Assembly (NCBI GenBank): GCA_944390105.1
Contig: CALXOV010000059.1
Span: 1-44,475 of the forward strand
Reading direction: 5' to 3'
DNA length: 44,475 nt
Source of the DNA: an uncultured Succinivibrionaceae bacterium
GTDB taxonomy: Bacteria; Pseudomonadota; Gammaproteobacteria; Enterobacterales; Succinivibrionaceae
The notes beneath the pieces were generated by a model that was given only the letters and a program-made list of their open reading frames with translations, was not told where the DNA came from and made no database searches. This document shows, one piece after another, positions 5,870-15,329 of the stretch. A program made the position numbers and the translations under genes. Each line of letters begins with the position of its first letter. The first letter of the stretch is position 1.

Positions 5870-7780
5870 ATGCAGATATTAGATAATCCGCGCCGCGCCG
5901 CGCCGCGTTGGCTTGAGGCTGGCGTCTATTGTGTAGGCGGGCTGGGCAAAGATCTTATTTACTGGCTGATTACCGCTTTTTTCATGCTGTACTTAAGCAT
6001 CAGCGGCAAATGCTCAAGCTCCTTTATCATCCTGTTGTTTATCGCAGGCCGCCTGTTTGATGCTTTTACCGATCCGCTGTTTGGTTATATCTGCGATATT
6101 ACACGCAGCCGCATGGGCAAATTCAAACCCTATTTAGCCCTCGGCATGGTGTTAAGCGCTATTACTACTCCCGCGCTCTTCTACGATCCGGGTTTAAATG
6201 CTCCGGCCTTTCAGTGCTATGCGGCACTAATGTTTTTGCTGTGGACTTTAAGCTATACCTTCAGCGACATCCCATATTGGGCGCTGCTGCCTTCCTTTGG
6301 CGCACAGCCGCAGATCCGTGAAAAAATGGCGATGCTAGCCCGCCTCGGCACACTGCTAGGCGCGCAGTTGATTATTGCCGGAGGAACCTTGGCTCTAAAA
6401 GAGGCCAGCGACAGCGCTCTGAACACGACTTTCTTTGAGCTATCCCTCGTCGCCAGCGCCGGCTTTTTGATCACGCAATTGGGACTGCTGTGGGGGCTTA
6501 AAGATCGCTCGCTTACTTTTACCACGCCGCGGCTTACGCTGCGCAAAGCTTGGCGCTTTATTGTCAATAATGATGAGCTACTGATTGTCGCGGCGGTGAC
6601 GCTGCTGCTCCAGATCACCATTGGCCTTGCGCACACCGCCATCTTTACGCACCTTGCTACCGGCGCCGCGGCAGGCGGCAATGCTCTGCACGCCGCCGCA
6701 CTGAGCGGTGCAGCCGGGCAGGCCTTAAGCCTGCTTATGCTCCTGCCTTTAATCCGTCTTATCGGCAGACGGCGCGTATTTATTGGCGGGGCGCTGTGTC
6801 TGTGCGCCGGCGCACTGCTGTTATGCCTTCTGCGTCTTAACAGCGCACAGACGGCGCTGAGCTTATGCGCCGCCTATACGCTGTTCTCGGTGGGGCTAGC
6901 GCTGTGCTCAGTGCTGACCACCATTATGCTGTGTGATAGCGTCGATTACGGTGAATTTAAAACCGGCATCCGCGGCGAAGGGATGCTGTTTGCCGCCCAG
7001 ACCATGTGCGTAAAATTAGGCTTAGTGCTAGCCTACTTAATCTCCGGCTTTCAGGCAGCCTTCAGTGCGCTGATTGCTCTCCCCTCAGGCTTGAGCGTAC
7101 CACCGCAGTTTGACTTTCATGTGCTGCTCCTGCTGTCGACAGTGTTTGCACTGTTAATGCTCATCATTTACCTCAAGCGCTACCGTCTACATGGGATCTT
7201 TTTTAATAATATGCTAGCCACCTTAGAGCTGCTGCGCGAGCCTGCAAACTCTGCAGCTTCCATGCACGCCGATACAGCGCCCAACGCCCACTTTACCGTA
7301 AGTCCCACCATGGTGCGCTATGCCCTAGATGAATCCTGCATTGTACGCTGCAGCGCCGCACACAGCACGCTTACGTCTGTAATTGATGAATTATGCCGTC
7401 AGCTTGAGCGCTTAGATGCCATTACTTCAGCTGCCAGCTTAGCGCAGGAGGTGACACGCAAGCATGCAAGCAGTTCATGCGCCATTGCGCAAGGTATTGC
7501 GATTGCCCATGCGCGCGGCAGCTTTGCGCTGCGCCCCAGCATGGGCTTGTGCGTGCTCGATCAACCGCTTGCCGAGTTGACTTGCCCGGACGGCAATCAA
7601 TGCGATCTGATTTTCTTAATTGCCACTCCCGATGACGGCAGCTCGCATGTGACGTTGCTCGGACGCTTGTCCTTAATGCTCAATGAGCCTGGCTTTGCTG
7701 ATAAATTGCGTAAAGCCCAAAGTCCACATGAAATCTACTCAAGGCTGCTACAGTGCTCATTAAAGCTGAGCATGCACTAA
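5870..7780 (+). CDS. GPH-family sugar:cation symporter with C-terminal fructose/nitrogen-type PTS EIIA domain
   Basis: The 636-aa product has two parts. Residues ~1–445 form a 12-segment glycoside-pentoside-hexuronide carrier (MelB/LacS type). Signatures are the FDAFTDPLFGYICD segment, the loop SRMGKFKPYL and the late-loop CDSVDYGEFKTGIRGEG. Residues ~475–636 form an EIIA domain: VIDELCRQLERL, then GIAIAHAR with the expected phosphoryl-accepting His at ~547, LRPSMGLCVLDQPL, DLIFLIATP and LGRLSLML. These are the fructose/mannitol/Ntr-type EIIA hallmarks. Streptococcal LacS carriers have a glucose-type EIIA in this position, so the partner domain differs. The domain likely ties transport to PTS phosphorylation. 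The substrate is unknown. No strong ribosome site precedes ATG 5870. Confidence 0.8.
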   Translation: MQILDNPRRAAPRWLEAGVYCVGGLGKDLIYWLITAFFMLYLSISGKCSSSFIILLFIAGRLFDAFTDPLFGYICDITRSRMGKFKPYLALGMVLSAITTPALFYDPGLNAPAFQCYAALMFLLWTLSYTFSDIPYWALLPSFGAQPQIREKMAMLARLGTLLGAQLIIAGGTLALKEASDSALNTTFFELSLVASAGFLITQLGLLWGLKDRSLTFTTPRLTLRKAWRFIVNNDELLIVAAVTLLLQITIGLAHTAIFTHLATGAAAGGNALHAAALSGAAGQALSLLMLLPLIRLIGRRRVFIGGALCLCAGALLLCLLRLNSAQTALSLCAAYTLFSVGLALCSVLTTIMLCDSVDYGEFKTGIRGEGMLFAAQTMCVKLGLVLAYLISGFQAAFSALIALPSGLSVPPQFDFHVLLLLSTVFALLMLIIYLKRYRLHGIFFNNMLATLELLREPANSAASMHADTAPNAHFTVSPTMVRYALDESCIVRCSAAHSTLTSVIDELCRQLERLDAITSAASLAQEVTRKHASSSCAIAQGIAIAHARGSFALRPSMGLCVLDQPLAELTCPDGNQCDLIFLIATPDDGSSHVTLLGRLSLMLNEPGFADKLRKAQSPHEIYSRLLQCSLKLSMH

Positions 7781-7811
7781 GGTGTAAACCAGATACCTAC
7801 CCTTATGAGAA

Positions 7812-8651
7812 ATGACCGTAAATCCAATGCATACAACTAGTCGTAACTTAATCTTTGTACTAGGTGCTGCGCTGCTTGGCGCCAGCTTACTGCTAGCGCG
7901 GCCGGCTGCAGCCTTTTGGACTTTATTCGGCACAGCTGATGCCCCGGCGCCGCAAGATGCCCCGCTACAGGTATGTGCCGTGCCGCAACTACACGATGCG
8001 CTGACGCACCTGAGCCAAACTGCCGCCAGCTCACTACCCAAGTTTGCGCTTTACTTTGCTCCAGACAGTTCCCTGTACGCCGCAATTGCCAATCAAGCCC
8101 GCTCCTGCGACGTACTGCTTACTGCCGCCGAACGCTCAGCAATTCTGCTTATCCGGGCGCAGCGCGCTGAGCCGCACGATCTGCAGCCTATCGCTAAGCT
8201 GCCCTTAGTACTGTTCTCAGCTGATCCTGAGCTACTCTCGCCGTCCGATCTCCAAAGCTTAAAACAACGCAAGCTCAGCTCCCTAGCCCTGCCCAAGGCG
8301 GAGCTGACACCGGTCGGCTTTGCCGCCGCACAGGTTGCCGCCCGCAGCGATTTTCCAACCGCGTATTTAAACGGACGTATTTACCGCGCGCAGCAGGAAT
8401 ATCAAGTCTATGCCATGGTAAGTTCCGGGCAGGTAAGCGCCGGCTTTGTTACCCTGCCCCTCATCTCCCGCGCTGACGGCTCGACTGAAGGCTCATATTG
8501 GCGCGTGCCTGCAGACTGGTATGATGAACTTAAAGTCTATGCGCTAAGCTTAAAGGGACCGCAGCAGGCAACCGCACGGCTGTGGGTACAGGCTTTGCAG
8601 GATAAGCCGGCACTACTACAGGTCGGCGGCATTGAGCCGCTTACTGACTGA
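7812..8651 (+). CDS. ModA-like periplasmic substrate-binding protein
   Basis: The product is 279 aa with a signal peptide (residues ~10–34, NLIFVLGAALLGASLLLARPAAA, likely cleaved after AAA). The mature part has the type II binding-protein layout of molybdate-binding ModA: a mid-protein LSSLALPKAELTPVGFAAAQV segment, a QVSAGFVTLPLI strand, and near the C-terminus a VPADWYDELKVYALSLK segment. The N-terminal lobe is poorly conserved and the oxyanion-binding Ser/Thr pattern is hard to place, so the ligand may not be molybdate. No permease or ATPase (modB/modC) is adjacent, making it an orphan. It follows the sugar symporter by 31 bases and may be co-transcribed. Confidence 0.65.
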   Translation: MTVNPMHTTSRNLIFVLGAALLGASLLLARPAAAFWTLFGTADAPAPQDAPLQVCAVPQLHDALTHLSQTAASSLPKFALYFAPDSSLYAAIANQARSCDVLLTAAERSAILLIRAQRAEPHDLQPIAKLPLVLFSADPELLSPSDLQSLKQRKLSSLALPKAELTPVGFAAAQVAARSDFPTAYLNGRIYRAQQEYQVYAMVSSGQVSAGFVTLPLISRADGSTEGSYWRVPADWYDELKVYALSLKGPQQATARLWVQALQDKPALLQVGGIEPLTD

Positions 8652-8673
8652 GCTTAATGCTATCTACTAAAAC

Positions 8674-9438
8674 TTAGGGCAGGTAGCAGTCAAAGCGGCA
8701 GCCGCCGCCGTCTACGCTGTAGCTTGGCTGCAGGCTCGCGCTTTGCACCGGTGCGCTGCCTGCCGGACGCTTTATTACTAAGCGCTTAGTGCAACAAGTG
8801 CGCAGTCTTTGTGCAGTGCTGACAATATCTTCATCAATCCCCACCAGCTGATGGAAGATCTGCATGTCTTTTTTAACTAAGGCCTCTTTACGCCGCGGCG
8901 GAAACATCGGATCATAGTAAATAACCGCCGGGGGCGGCAGTACATTCACCGCATCTGCCGCCGCGCCAAAATGCAGCCGCGGCAAAGCAAAGGGGTAAGC
9001 CGCAGCTTCTTGAGCGCGCAGCAGAGCATCTAACAGCAATAGATAAACGATAGGGTGGCGCTCAAACATGTCTACCACGCTGCCGCGTGAGGACAGCATC
9101 AGCGCATCGCGCCCTAAGCCGGCGCTTGCATCCCATACGCAGCTGCCTGCGGCCAATTTATTAAGGCAAGCGCGCAGTAGCGCTTCAGCCCCCGGATGTT
9201 GAATACGCCAGCGCAATTTAGGCGCTAGTAAATCCATGGCAAAAGGCGGCGCCGCCTTGCCGCGCGGCGGGGAAGGGGGCAGCAGCCGCGCGCTGCCAGC
9301 TAAATCCAACCTCCACCCTTCTGGCAGGCAGGCCGTGTGCATCGTGCCCCCGATACGCAGCTCAGGAAAGAGCTGCTGCGCTGCCGCCGTCAGCTCCGGA
9401 CGTGCCGCAGAGCTTAAAACAATAACACCAGAACTCAC
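8674..9438 (-). CDS. rsmJ: 16S rRNA (guanine-1516-N2)-methyltransferase RsmJ
   Basis: RsmJ methylates G1516 of small-subunit rRNA using S-adenosylmethionine. The Rossmann SAM site is VWDASAGLGRDALMLSSRG, followed by VDMFERHPIV and the YYDPMFPPRRKEALVKKDM catalytic block, with KRLVIKRP near the end, as in E. coli YhiQ. The length is 254 aa (E. coli ~250). The start is a GTG at 9438 that overlaps the aroE stop (GTGA). The open frame continues 23 codons further upstream inside aroE, but that extension is not credible. It is the last gene of the purE–tsaC–aroE–rsmJ operon and converges on the ModA-like gene with only ~20 bases between. Confidence 0.88.
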   Translation of the reverse strand: MSSGVIVLSSAARPELTAAAQQLFPELRIGGTMHTACLPEGWRLDLAGSARLLPPSPPRGKAAPPFAMDLLAPKLRWRIQHPGAEALLRACLNKLAAGSCVWDASAGLGRDALMLSSRGSVVDMFERHPIVYLLLLDALLRAQEAAAYPFALPRLHFGAAADAVNVLPPPAVIYYDPMFPPRRKEALVKKDMQIFHQLVGIDEDIVSTAQRLRTCCTKRLVIKRPAGSAPVQSASLQPSYSVDGGGCRFDCYLP

Positions 9439-10295
9439 GCCCGCCCCTGCAGATAGCGCTGCAGATAAGCAATCGCCTGCGCAATGTCGGGGCGTTGCCC
9501 TGTCCACAGCTCTAAGCTCAGAGCCGCCTGCGCAATCAGCATGCCGATGCCGTCGGCACAGTGCTTAAGTCCAAGCTCAGTACAGCAGCGAGTAAAGATA
9601 GTACCGCCTTGCGGGGTATACATTAAATCATAGGCGGCCCCGGCACGCTGTAAAATAAGCGGCTCTAGCGGCGGCAGCATATGCTGTAGCGAGCTTGAAG
9701 TCGCATTAATCACTAAATCAAAGGATTTAGCGTAATGATGACGCGCCAAATGCGCAGCCTGCCCTTCATTTAAGGTATTCAAGCTGACGGCATTAACTTT
9801 GCTGCTTGACGCAAACTTAGCGGCAATTTTTACCGCCTTGGCTGCATGGCGATTGGCCAGAGTGATCTGCTCTGCCCCAGCGTTAAGCAGCGGCTGCACA
9901 ATGCCCTGCGCCGCTCCGCCGGCCCCGACAATTAAAATCCGCGCGTTATCCGGCAGCATATTAAGACGTTTAAGATCGAGCACCAAACCCGGCCCGTCGG
10001 TATTAAAGCCGCTAATAGTACCGTCAGCATTGCGCTTTAAAGTATTCACCGCCCCCGCTGCCGCGGCATTGTCATCTAAGCTATCGGCAAACGCGCAAGC
10101 CTCAAGTTTGCATGGCACCGTGACATTGCAGCCAGCGCCACCTGCAGCAAAAAAGTCCGCAGCAACTTTGGCAAAAGGAGCTGCAACTAATATCCGCTCG
10201 TAGCTGAGCTTTAAGCCAAGGATCTTGGCGAAATAGCTATGAATTACCGGAGATAAGGAGTGGGCAATCGGATTACCCAGCACGGCAAAATGCAT
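9435..10295 (-). CDS. aroE: Shikimate 5-dehydrogenase
   Basis: AroE reduces 3-dehydroshikimate to shikimate with NADPH in aromatic amino acid synthesis. Visible features: the substrate site NPIAHSLSPVIHSYFA, GCNVTVPCKLEA, AGAVNTL and FNTDGPG, and the dinucleotide motif VGAGGAAQG followed by NRHAAKA. DGIGMLIAQAALSLELW lies at the C-terminus. The catalytic Lys of NVTVP.K is present. Length 286 aa. The ATG at 10295 overlaps the tsaC stop (TGATG) and has a perfect AAGGAGG six bases upstream. A run of four serines (NATSSSLQH) replaces the usual NATS.G motif. Confidence 0.93.
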   Translation of the reverse strand: MHFAVLGNPIAHSLSPVIHSYFAKILGLKLSYERILVAAPFAKVAADFFAAGGAGCNVTVPCKLEACAFADSLDDNAAAAGAVNTLKRNADGTISGFNTDGPGLVLDLKRLNMLPDNARILIVGAGGAAQGIVQPLLNAGAEQITLANRHAAKAVKIAAKFASSSKVNAVSLNTLNEGQAAHLARHHYAKSFDLVINATSSSLQHMLPPLEPLILQRAGAAYDLMYTPQGGTIFTRCCTELGLKHCADGIGMLIAQAALSLELWTGQRPDIAQAIAYLQRYLQGRA

Positions 10296-10873
10296 CAGCA
10301 CCCTCCTTGGCGCAGCAGACGTCCGCTCAAGCCGTCATGAATTGAGGTTGGACCGGCCAACCCCTGACAGGGGGCCGGCAGAATATAATCCACCTTATCG
10401 CCAAAAGCCTGCGTCACCGCAGCAAGCTCGCGATAGGGCGCGTAGCCGCTTAAATTAGCTGAAGTTGACACCAGCGGACAAGCGCAGGCGCACAGCAAAT
10501 CAGTAAGTAGCGTAAAGCTCGGCACGCGCAGCGCCAACGTATGGCGGAAACCGGTGAGCAGACCATTGAGCTCAGGCTTGCACGGCAACACAAAAGTATG
10601 CGGTCCCGGCCACAGCTGATGCATCAGACGCAATGCAACATCGGGCAGGGCTTGGACATCGGTCAGCGCGAGGGCCTGCGCCGAGATAGCGCACAGCGTA
10701 ATAAAACCCTTGCCGCAAGCGCGGCCTTTAAGCTGCAAAATGCGCTGCAGCGCTGCTGCATCATCTATGCGGCAGGAAAAACCGTACACGCCCTCAGTAG
10801 GCGCAATGATCACGCCGCCTTCTTCAATTATCGCGGCGGCCTTGGCAATCGCTGCTGACAGCTCAGTGGGCAT
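10295..10873 (-). CDS. tsaC: Threonylcarbamoyl-AMP synthase (TsaC/YrdC)
   Basis: TsaC makes L-threonylcarbamoyl-adenylate from threonine, bicarbonate and ATP for t6A modification of tRNA position 37. Family motifs are APTEGVYGFSC, LKGRACGKGFITL, WPGPHTFVLP, LALRVPS and PLVSTSANLSGYAP, in order. At 192 aa it is the short TsaC form, not Sua5. Its ATG lies within the last codons of purE (11-base overlap), implying translational coupling. The TsaC–AroE pair is conserved in many gammaproteobacteria. Confidence 0.93.
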   Translation of the reverse strand: MPTELSAAIAKAAAIIEEGGVIIAPTEGVYGFSCRIDDAAALQRILQLKGRACGKGFITLCAISAQALALTDVQALPDVALRLMHQLWPGPHTFVLPCKPELNGLLTGFRHTLALRVPSFTLLTDLLCACACPLVSTSANLSGYAPYRELAAVTQAFGDKVDYILPAPCQGLAGPTSIHDGLSGRLLRQGGC

Positions 10874-11369
10874 TGAGCTTGTCCTGCAGCGCCTGATCTT
10901 TGGCTTTCACCGCTGCAGCAGCGGCACAACGATCGGCTTTAACTAAAGCATCTAAGGCCGGATCAGACAGCGCCATAATCTGCGCAGCCAGATAGCCCGC
11001 GTTCTTAGCACCGGCCTTGCCGATAGCCACCGTCGCTACCGGGATGCCGCCTGGCATCTGAACAGTCGAGTAAAGCGCATCCACCCCGTTTAACGGACCG
11101 CCGTCTACCGGGATGCCGATCACCGGACGCGTGGTGCGTGCGGCAACAGCACCGGCTAAATGCGCAGCGAGGCCTGCGGCGCAGATAAAGACCTGACAAC
11201 CTTCCGCTTCAGCCTTTTTTACAATCTCCGCCGCTTCATTGGGCGTACGATGTGCAGAGGCCACGCGCACGCGCGTGTCAATCTTAAAGCCCTGCAGTAC
11301 CTTAATGGTATTCTCCACTAGCGGCAGATCTGAATCCGAGCCCATCAGAATGGTAACAAAACGCGCCAT
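10863..11369 (-). CDS. purE: N5-carboxyaminoimidazole ribonucleotide mutase (PurE)
   Basis: PurE converts N5-CAIR to CAIR in purine synthesis. Seen are MGSDSDLP (phosphate/substrate loop), RVASAHRTP, the loop [56 protein letters not shown], and an Ala-rich C-terminal helix. The loop where E. coli has GGAAHLPGM reads GLAAHLAGA here, retaining the AAHL core, so I call the mutase (class I) form. Length 168 aa. No purK is adjacent in this window and I found no obvious PurR box in the 135-base spacer to dnaE. It is first in an overlapping operon with tsaC, aroE and rsmJ. Confidence 0.9.
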   Translation of the reverse strand: MARFVTILMGSDSDLPLVENTIKVLQGFKIDTRVRVASAHRTPNEAAEIVKKAEAEGCQVFICAAGLAAHLAGAVAARTTRPVIGIPVDGGPLNGVDALYSTVQMPGGIPVATVAIGKAGAKNAGYLAAQIMALSDPALDALVKADRCAAAAAVKAKDQALQDKLNAH

Positions 11370-11504
11370 ATTCTTATCTCCTTGCGCTATGCGCTCTTAG
11401 GTCAAACACTTCAGGCAGCTGCCTAATAATCGCGCTATTTTAACAAATTAAGCGGCAGCTTTTAGATTACAATATGCGCACCATCAATGAAGGAAACACC
11501 CATT

Positions 11505-14500
11505 ATGCCTGCCAGCGCCCCCTGCTATATTCCGCTTCATCTACACTCTGATTATTCGATTTTAGACGGTCTGCAGAGCGTCGAGGCCATCGTCAAGCGC
11601 GCAGCCCAGCTTAAAATTCCAGCGCTGGCACTGACTGATCTCAATAATATCTGCGGCTTTATTAAGTTCTACAGCGCCTGCCGTGCCGCCGGAATTAAAC
11701 CTATCATGGGAGCGGATGTTACGCTGCGCGAGGAAGGAAGTGCCGGCAGCGTCCCGCTGGAGTCGCGCATCACCCTGCTGGCGATGGACCGTCAGGGCAA
11801 ACAAAATCTCTACGACATTCTCTCCAATGCTTGGCTGCGCTCCGATGCAGGGGCCTTTAATGCCGCCACCAATCTGCAGGAACTGGCACAGTACGCGCAG
11901 GGACTTATCGTACTGTGCGGTTTTCGCAGCGATATTGCCAAACTCTACTTTGCGCGCAATCAAAAAGCTTTAGCGCAGCGTATTGCGTTTTATCAGCAGC
12001 ATTTTGGCGATCGTTTCGTCTTTGAAATAACGCGCGCAGGGCGCGAGGGCGAAGCAGAATTTGAAAGCTTTGCCTTAAACACCTGCCTGCAGTATGGCAT
12101 TGCCCCGGCAGCAGTCAATGACAGCGTCTTTCTCTACGGTCCGGATAATGTACCTGAGGACGGCTTTTCGGATTACGAAATTCATGACGTGCGCGTGTCA
12201 ATTCAGCGCAGCTGTCAGCGCGGCAATAAAGAAGTAGCGCGTGAGTACTCGCGGGAGCAATATTTTAAAACTCCCGAACAGATGGCTGAGCTTTTTGCCG
12301 ATCTTCCCGAGGCCATTGCCAATACCCGTGCCATTGCCGAGCGCTGCAATGTAGAAATTGAGCTCGATCATCCGCGCCTGCCACATTATCCAACTGGAAA
12401 CTTGTCGCCGGCAGAGTGCCTGCGCCAAAAGGCGCATGAAGGGCTGGAGCAGCGCCTTGAATTTCTCTATCCGGATGCCAGTGAGCGGGAAAAGCAGCGT
12501 CCCAAATACGAACAGCGCCTTAACACTGAGCTTGACGTCATCATCAAGATGGACTTCCCCGGCTACTTCCTCATCGTGATGGAATTTATTCAATGGTCCA
12601 AAGATCATGGGGTGCCGGTAGGTCCTGGGCGCGGCTCGGGCGGCGGCTCCTTAGTGGCTTACTCGCTGAAAATCACCGACTTTGACCCCTTAGCCTTTGA
12701 TCTGCTCTTTGAACGTTTTTTAAACCCCGAGCGTGTATCGATGCCTGATTTCGACGTCGATTTCTGTCAGCGCCGCCGTGAAAAAACGCTCGATCATGTG
12801 CGCGAGCGATACGGCAATAATGCCGTATCGCAGATTGCCACTTTCGGCACCATGGCGCCTAAAGCGGCCATTAAGGACGCCGGGCGCGCGCTGGGCATGG
12901 GATACGGTGCCGTGGACTTTGTGGCCAAGATGCTGCCCACCCAGCCCGGTCTTACATTCAAAGCCGCAATGGGCTTTGATAAAAAAGGCAATCCATGCCC
13001 AAGTGAAGCGCCGGATTTCTTAGCGCTTTACGAGCAAGCCAAGGCTAACGATGATAAGCAGCGTGTGGAGCTCATTCATATTGCCATGCGCCTTGAGGGG
13101 GTGATTCGCAATATCGGCAAACACGCCGCCGGCGTGGTTATTTCTCCGACGCGCACTGCCGAATTTACCCCGTTAATGCTCGACTCCGACGGCAACTCGA
13201 TTACGCAGTTTGACAAAAAGGATGTCGAACACGCAGGCTTAGTCAAGTTTGATTTTTTAGGTCTGACCACGCTTACCATCATTGATGATGCCTTAGTCAT
13301 GATCAATGAAAAGCAGCAACGCCTCCATCTGCCGCCGATTGATATTCATGCCGTGCCGTATGCGGATAGCGCATCCTTTGCCATGCTGCAGCAAGGACAT
13401 ACTACTGCTGTTTTTCAGCTTGAATCTGTCGGCATGCGCAAGCTCATCGGACAGATGCAGCCCGATCGCTTTGATGACCTCATCGCCTTGGTGGCGCTCT
13501 ATCGTCCGGGGCCCATTAAAAGCGGCATGGTGGATCATTTCGTACAGCGCAAGCATGGTAAGGAGGAGGTCAGCTACCCTTCCCCTGATTTCCAAGATCT
13601 CGACTTAAAGCCGATTCTTGATTCCACCTACGGCGTTATCGTCTATCAAGAGCAGGTCATGCAGATTGCGCAGGTCCTCGCCGGCTACAGCCTCGGCGGC
13701 GCTGATATTCTGCGCCGCGCCATGGGTAAGAAGAACCCGGCCGAAATGGCCGGTCAGCGTTCAGTATTTAAAGAAGGTGCCATCAAGAAAGGCAAAGATC
13801 CGGTCATTGCCATGAAGATCTTTGACCAAGTCGAGATGTTTGCTGAATATGGCTTTAATAAATCCCATTCAGCGGCCTACGCCTTAGTGGCGTGGTGGAC
13901 CTTATGGCTTAAGGTCCATTATCCAGCTGAGTTTCTCGCAGCCATGATGACCGCCGATCGCCAGCGTACCGAGAAATTAGTGTCGTATATTGCTGAATGC
14001 CATCGACTAAAGATTAAGGTCAATCCGCCGGATGTAACCTGCGGACGCTTTGATTTCTGCGTCAATGAAGCCGGGGAGATCGTCTACGGCATCGGTGCGG
14101 TCAAAGGCATCGGTGAAGACTTCTGTGCCCATTTAGTCAATATCCGCGAGCATGACGGGCCTTTTAGCGACTTTTATGATTTTGTCCGCCGCATCGGCAG
14201 CAATTTTGCCAATAAAAAGAATTTAGAAGCGCTTATCATGAGCGGCGCCCTCGATAGGCTGTGTCCGTCGCGCGCTAAGATGCTAGCTTCGATCCCTAAT
14301 GCGATTAAATATGCCCAGCGCATGGAAAATGACGTCAATTCAGGACAGCTTGATCTGTTTGCCACTTTAGGCGATGGTACCATCACCAAGCCGGCCTTAG
14401 TAGAGGTGCCCGAGTTTTCCGACAATTACCGCCTAAGCCTCGAAAAAAACGTACTGGGCTTGTATCTATCCGGACACCCGATTAATGCCTATCGGCATGA

Positions 14501-15200
14501 GCTTAATTATTTCGTACGCACCACGCTCGATAATCTGCGTCCCGGCGCACCAGATCGACCCAATGAAACTACGCTGTGTGGCGTAGTCATTAATTCCAAT
14601 GAGCGAACCTCAAAAAATGACGGCCACAAATTCTATATCATCACTCTTGATGACGGCACCTCGCAGCTGGAAATTGGCCTCTACGGCCGCAGTGCTGAAC
14701 AGTATCAGCACATCCTCGCGGCACGTGAGGAAGAGCAGAACCGGCAAGCGGCCGCAGCGGGGGAACATTTTGCCCCCTCGCCCTTAGTGCTTATCGTCAA
14801 CGGCCTATTGTCGATGGCTGATGACAGCCCGCTGCCGCGGCTGCGCGTGCTAAAGCTTGACAGTCTTGAAGATCTGCGGCGCAGCCATGCTACGGCCTTA
14901 ATCCTGCGCATAAGCCCACAGGTAGGCGCACAGTCAGGCAAGCTCATCTGCAATCTCATCATGGCTCATCGGCTGCCGCTCGCTCCACTGCAGCAGCGCA
15001 GACAGCAGGCGCTGCTTGCAGGTCAGCTCCCACCTGACGAACATGTTACAGGCTGTAGGCTGCAGCTTTTGTATGACCACAGCTTAATTCTGCCGCTGCA
15101 TCGCCATTATCTGATAGATCCGTGCGATGAATTGATTGATGGCATCCGCGATGCTGCAGGCACCGATGCGCTGCAGGTAAGCTACGCCCAGAACATGTAG
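11505..15200 (+). CDS. dnaE: DNA polymerase III alpha subunit
   Basis: This is the replicative polymerase catalytic subunit. The N-terminal PHP domain begins HLHSDYSILDG. The palm carries GPGRGSGGGSLVAY and PDFDVDF (D415, D417), with the third acidic residue in KFDFLGL (D583). Fingers motifs GYSLGGADILRRAMGKK and GFNKSHSAAYALV follow. A beta-clamp-binding peptide, QLDLF, lies at ~948–952, and the OB/tau-binding region comes after it. The protein is 1231 aa, ~70 longer than E. coli DnaE; the extra length seems to lie in the C-terminal third (EEEQNRQAAAAGEHFAP insert). ATG 11505 has AAGGA upstream; the ATG at 11487 has no ribosome site. It is a single-gene unit ending in a terminator at 15285. 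Confidence 0.97.
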   Translation: MPASAPCYIPLHLHSDYSILDGLQSVEAIVKRAAQLKIPALALTDLNNICGFIKFYSACRAAGIKPIMGADVTLREEGSAGSVPLESRITLLAMDRQGKQNLYDILSNAWLRSDAGAFNAATNLQELAQYAQGLIVLCGFRSDIAKLYFARNQKALAQRIAFYQQHFGDRFVFEITRAGREGEAEFESFALNTCLQYGIAPAAVNDSVFLYGPDNVPEDGFSDYEIHDVRVSIQRSCQRGNKEVAREYSREQYFKTPEQMAELFADLPEAIANTRAIAERCNVEIELDHPRLPHYPTGNLSPAECLRQKAHEGLEQRLEFLYPDASEREKQRPKYEQRLNTELDVIIKMDFPGYFLIVMEFIQWSKDHGVPVGPGRGSGGGSLVAYSLKITDFDPLAFDLLFERFLNPERVSMPDFDVDFCQRRREKTLDHVRERYGNNAVSQIATFGTMAPKAAIKDAGRALGMGYGAVDFVAKMLPTQPGLTFKAAMGFDKKGNPCPSEAPDFLALYEQAKANDDKQRVELIHIAMRLEGVIRNIGKHAAGVVISPTRTAEFTPLMLDSDGNSITQFDKKDVEHAGLVKFDFLGLTTLTIIDDALVMINEKQQRLHLPPIDIHAVPYADSASFAMLQQGHTTAVFQLESVGMRKLIGQMQPDRFDDLIALVALYRPGPIKSGMVDHFVQRKHGKEEVSYPSPDFQDLDLKPILDSTYGVIVYQEQVMQIAQVLAGYSLGGADILRRAMGKKNPAEMAGQRSVFKEGAIKKGKDPVIAMKIFDQVEMFAEYGFNKSHSAAYALVAWWTLWLKVHYPAEFLAAMMTADRQRTEKLVSYIAECHRLKIKVNPPDVTCGRFDFCVNEAGEIVYGIGAVKGIGEDFCAHLVNIREHDGPFSDFYDFVRRIGSNFANKKNLEALIMSGALDRLCPSRAKMLASIPNAIKYAQRMENDVNSGQLDLFATLGDGTITKPALVEVPEFSDNYRLSLEKNVLGLYLSGHPINAYRHELNYFVRTTLDNLRPGAPDRPNETTLCGVVINSNERTSKNDGHKFYIITLDDGTSQLEIGLYGRSAEQYQHILAAREEEQNRQAAAAGEHFAPSPLVLIVNGLLSMADDSPLPRLRVLKLDSLEDLRRSHATALILRISPQVGAQSGKLICNLIMAHRLPLAPLQQRRQQALLAGQLPPDEHVTGCRLQLLYDHSLILPLHRHYLIDPCDELIDGIRDAAGTDALQVSYAQNM

Positions 15201-15284
15201 ATGAGCGTTACTACTGCACTCAGGCTACGCGCCCTTGGCCAAGCTTTATTCTGCGCTACGCAAGCGCTGAGGGCACATGTGCAA

Positions 15285-15310
15285 AAGGCTGCCTTGCAGC
15301 AGCCTTTTTT
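15285..15310. terminator. Intrinsic terminator between dnaE and the alpha operon
   Basis: AAGGCTGC (15285–15292) pairs with GCAGCCTT (15299–15306), followed by TTTT on the plus strand; it also has a run of As on the left giving TTTTG on the minus strand. It can therefore end both dnaE (+) and the alpha operon (-) transcripts. Confidence 0.8.
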
Positions 15311-15329
15311 ATGGGTGACAAGCGGCGAG

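Noticed and set aside
10863-11505. PurR operator upstream of purE
   Set aside because: No ACGCAAACGTTTGCGT-like sequence is visible in the purE–dnaE spacer.
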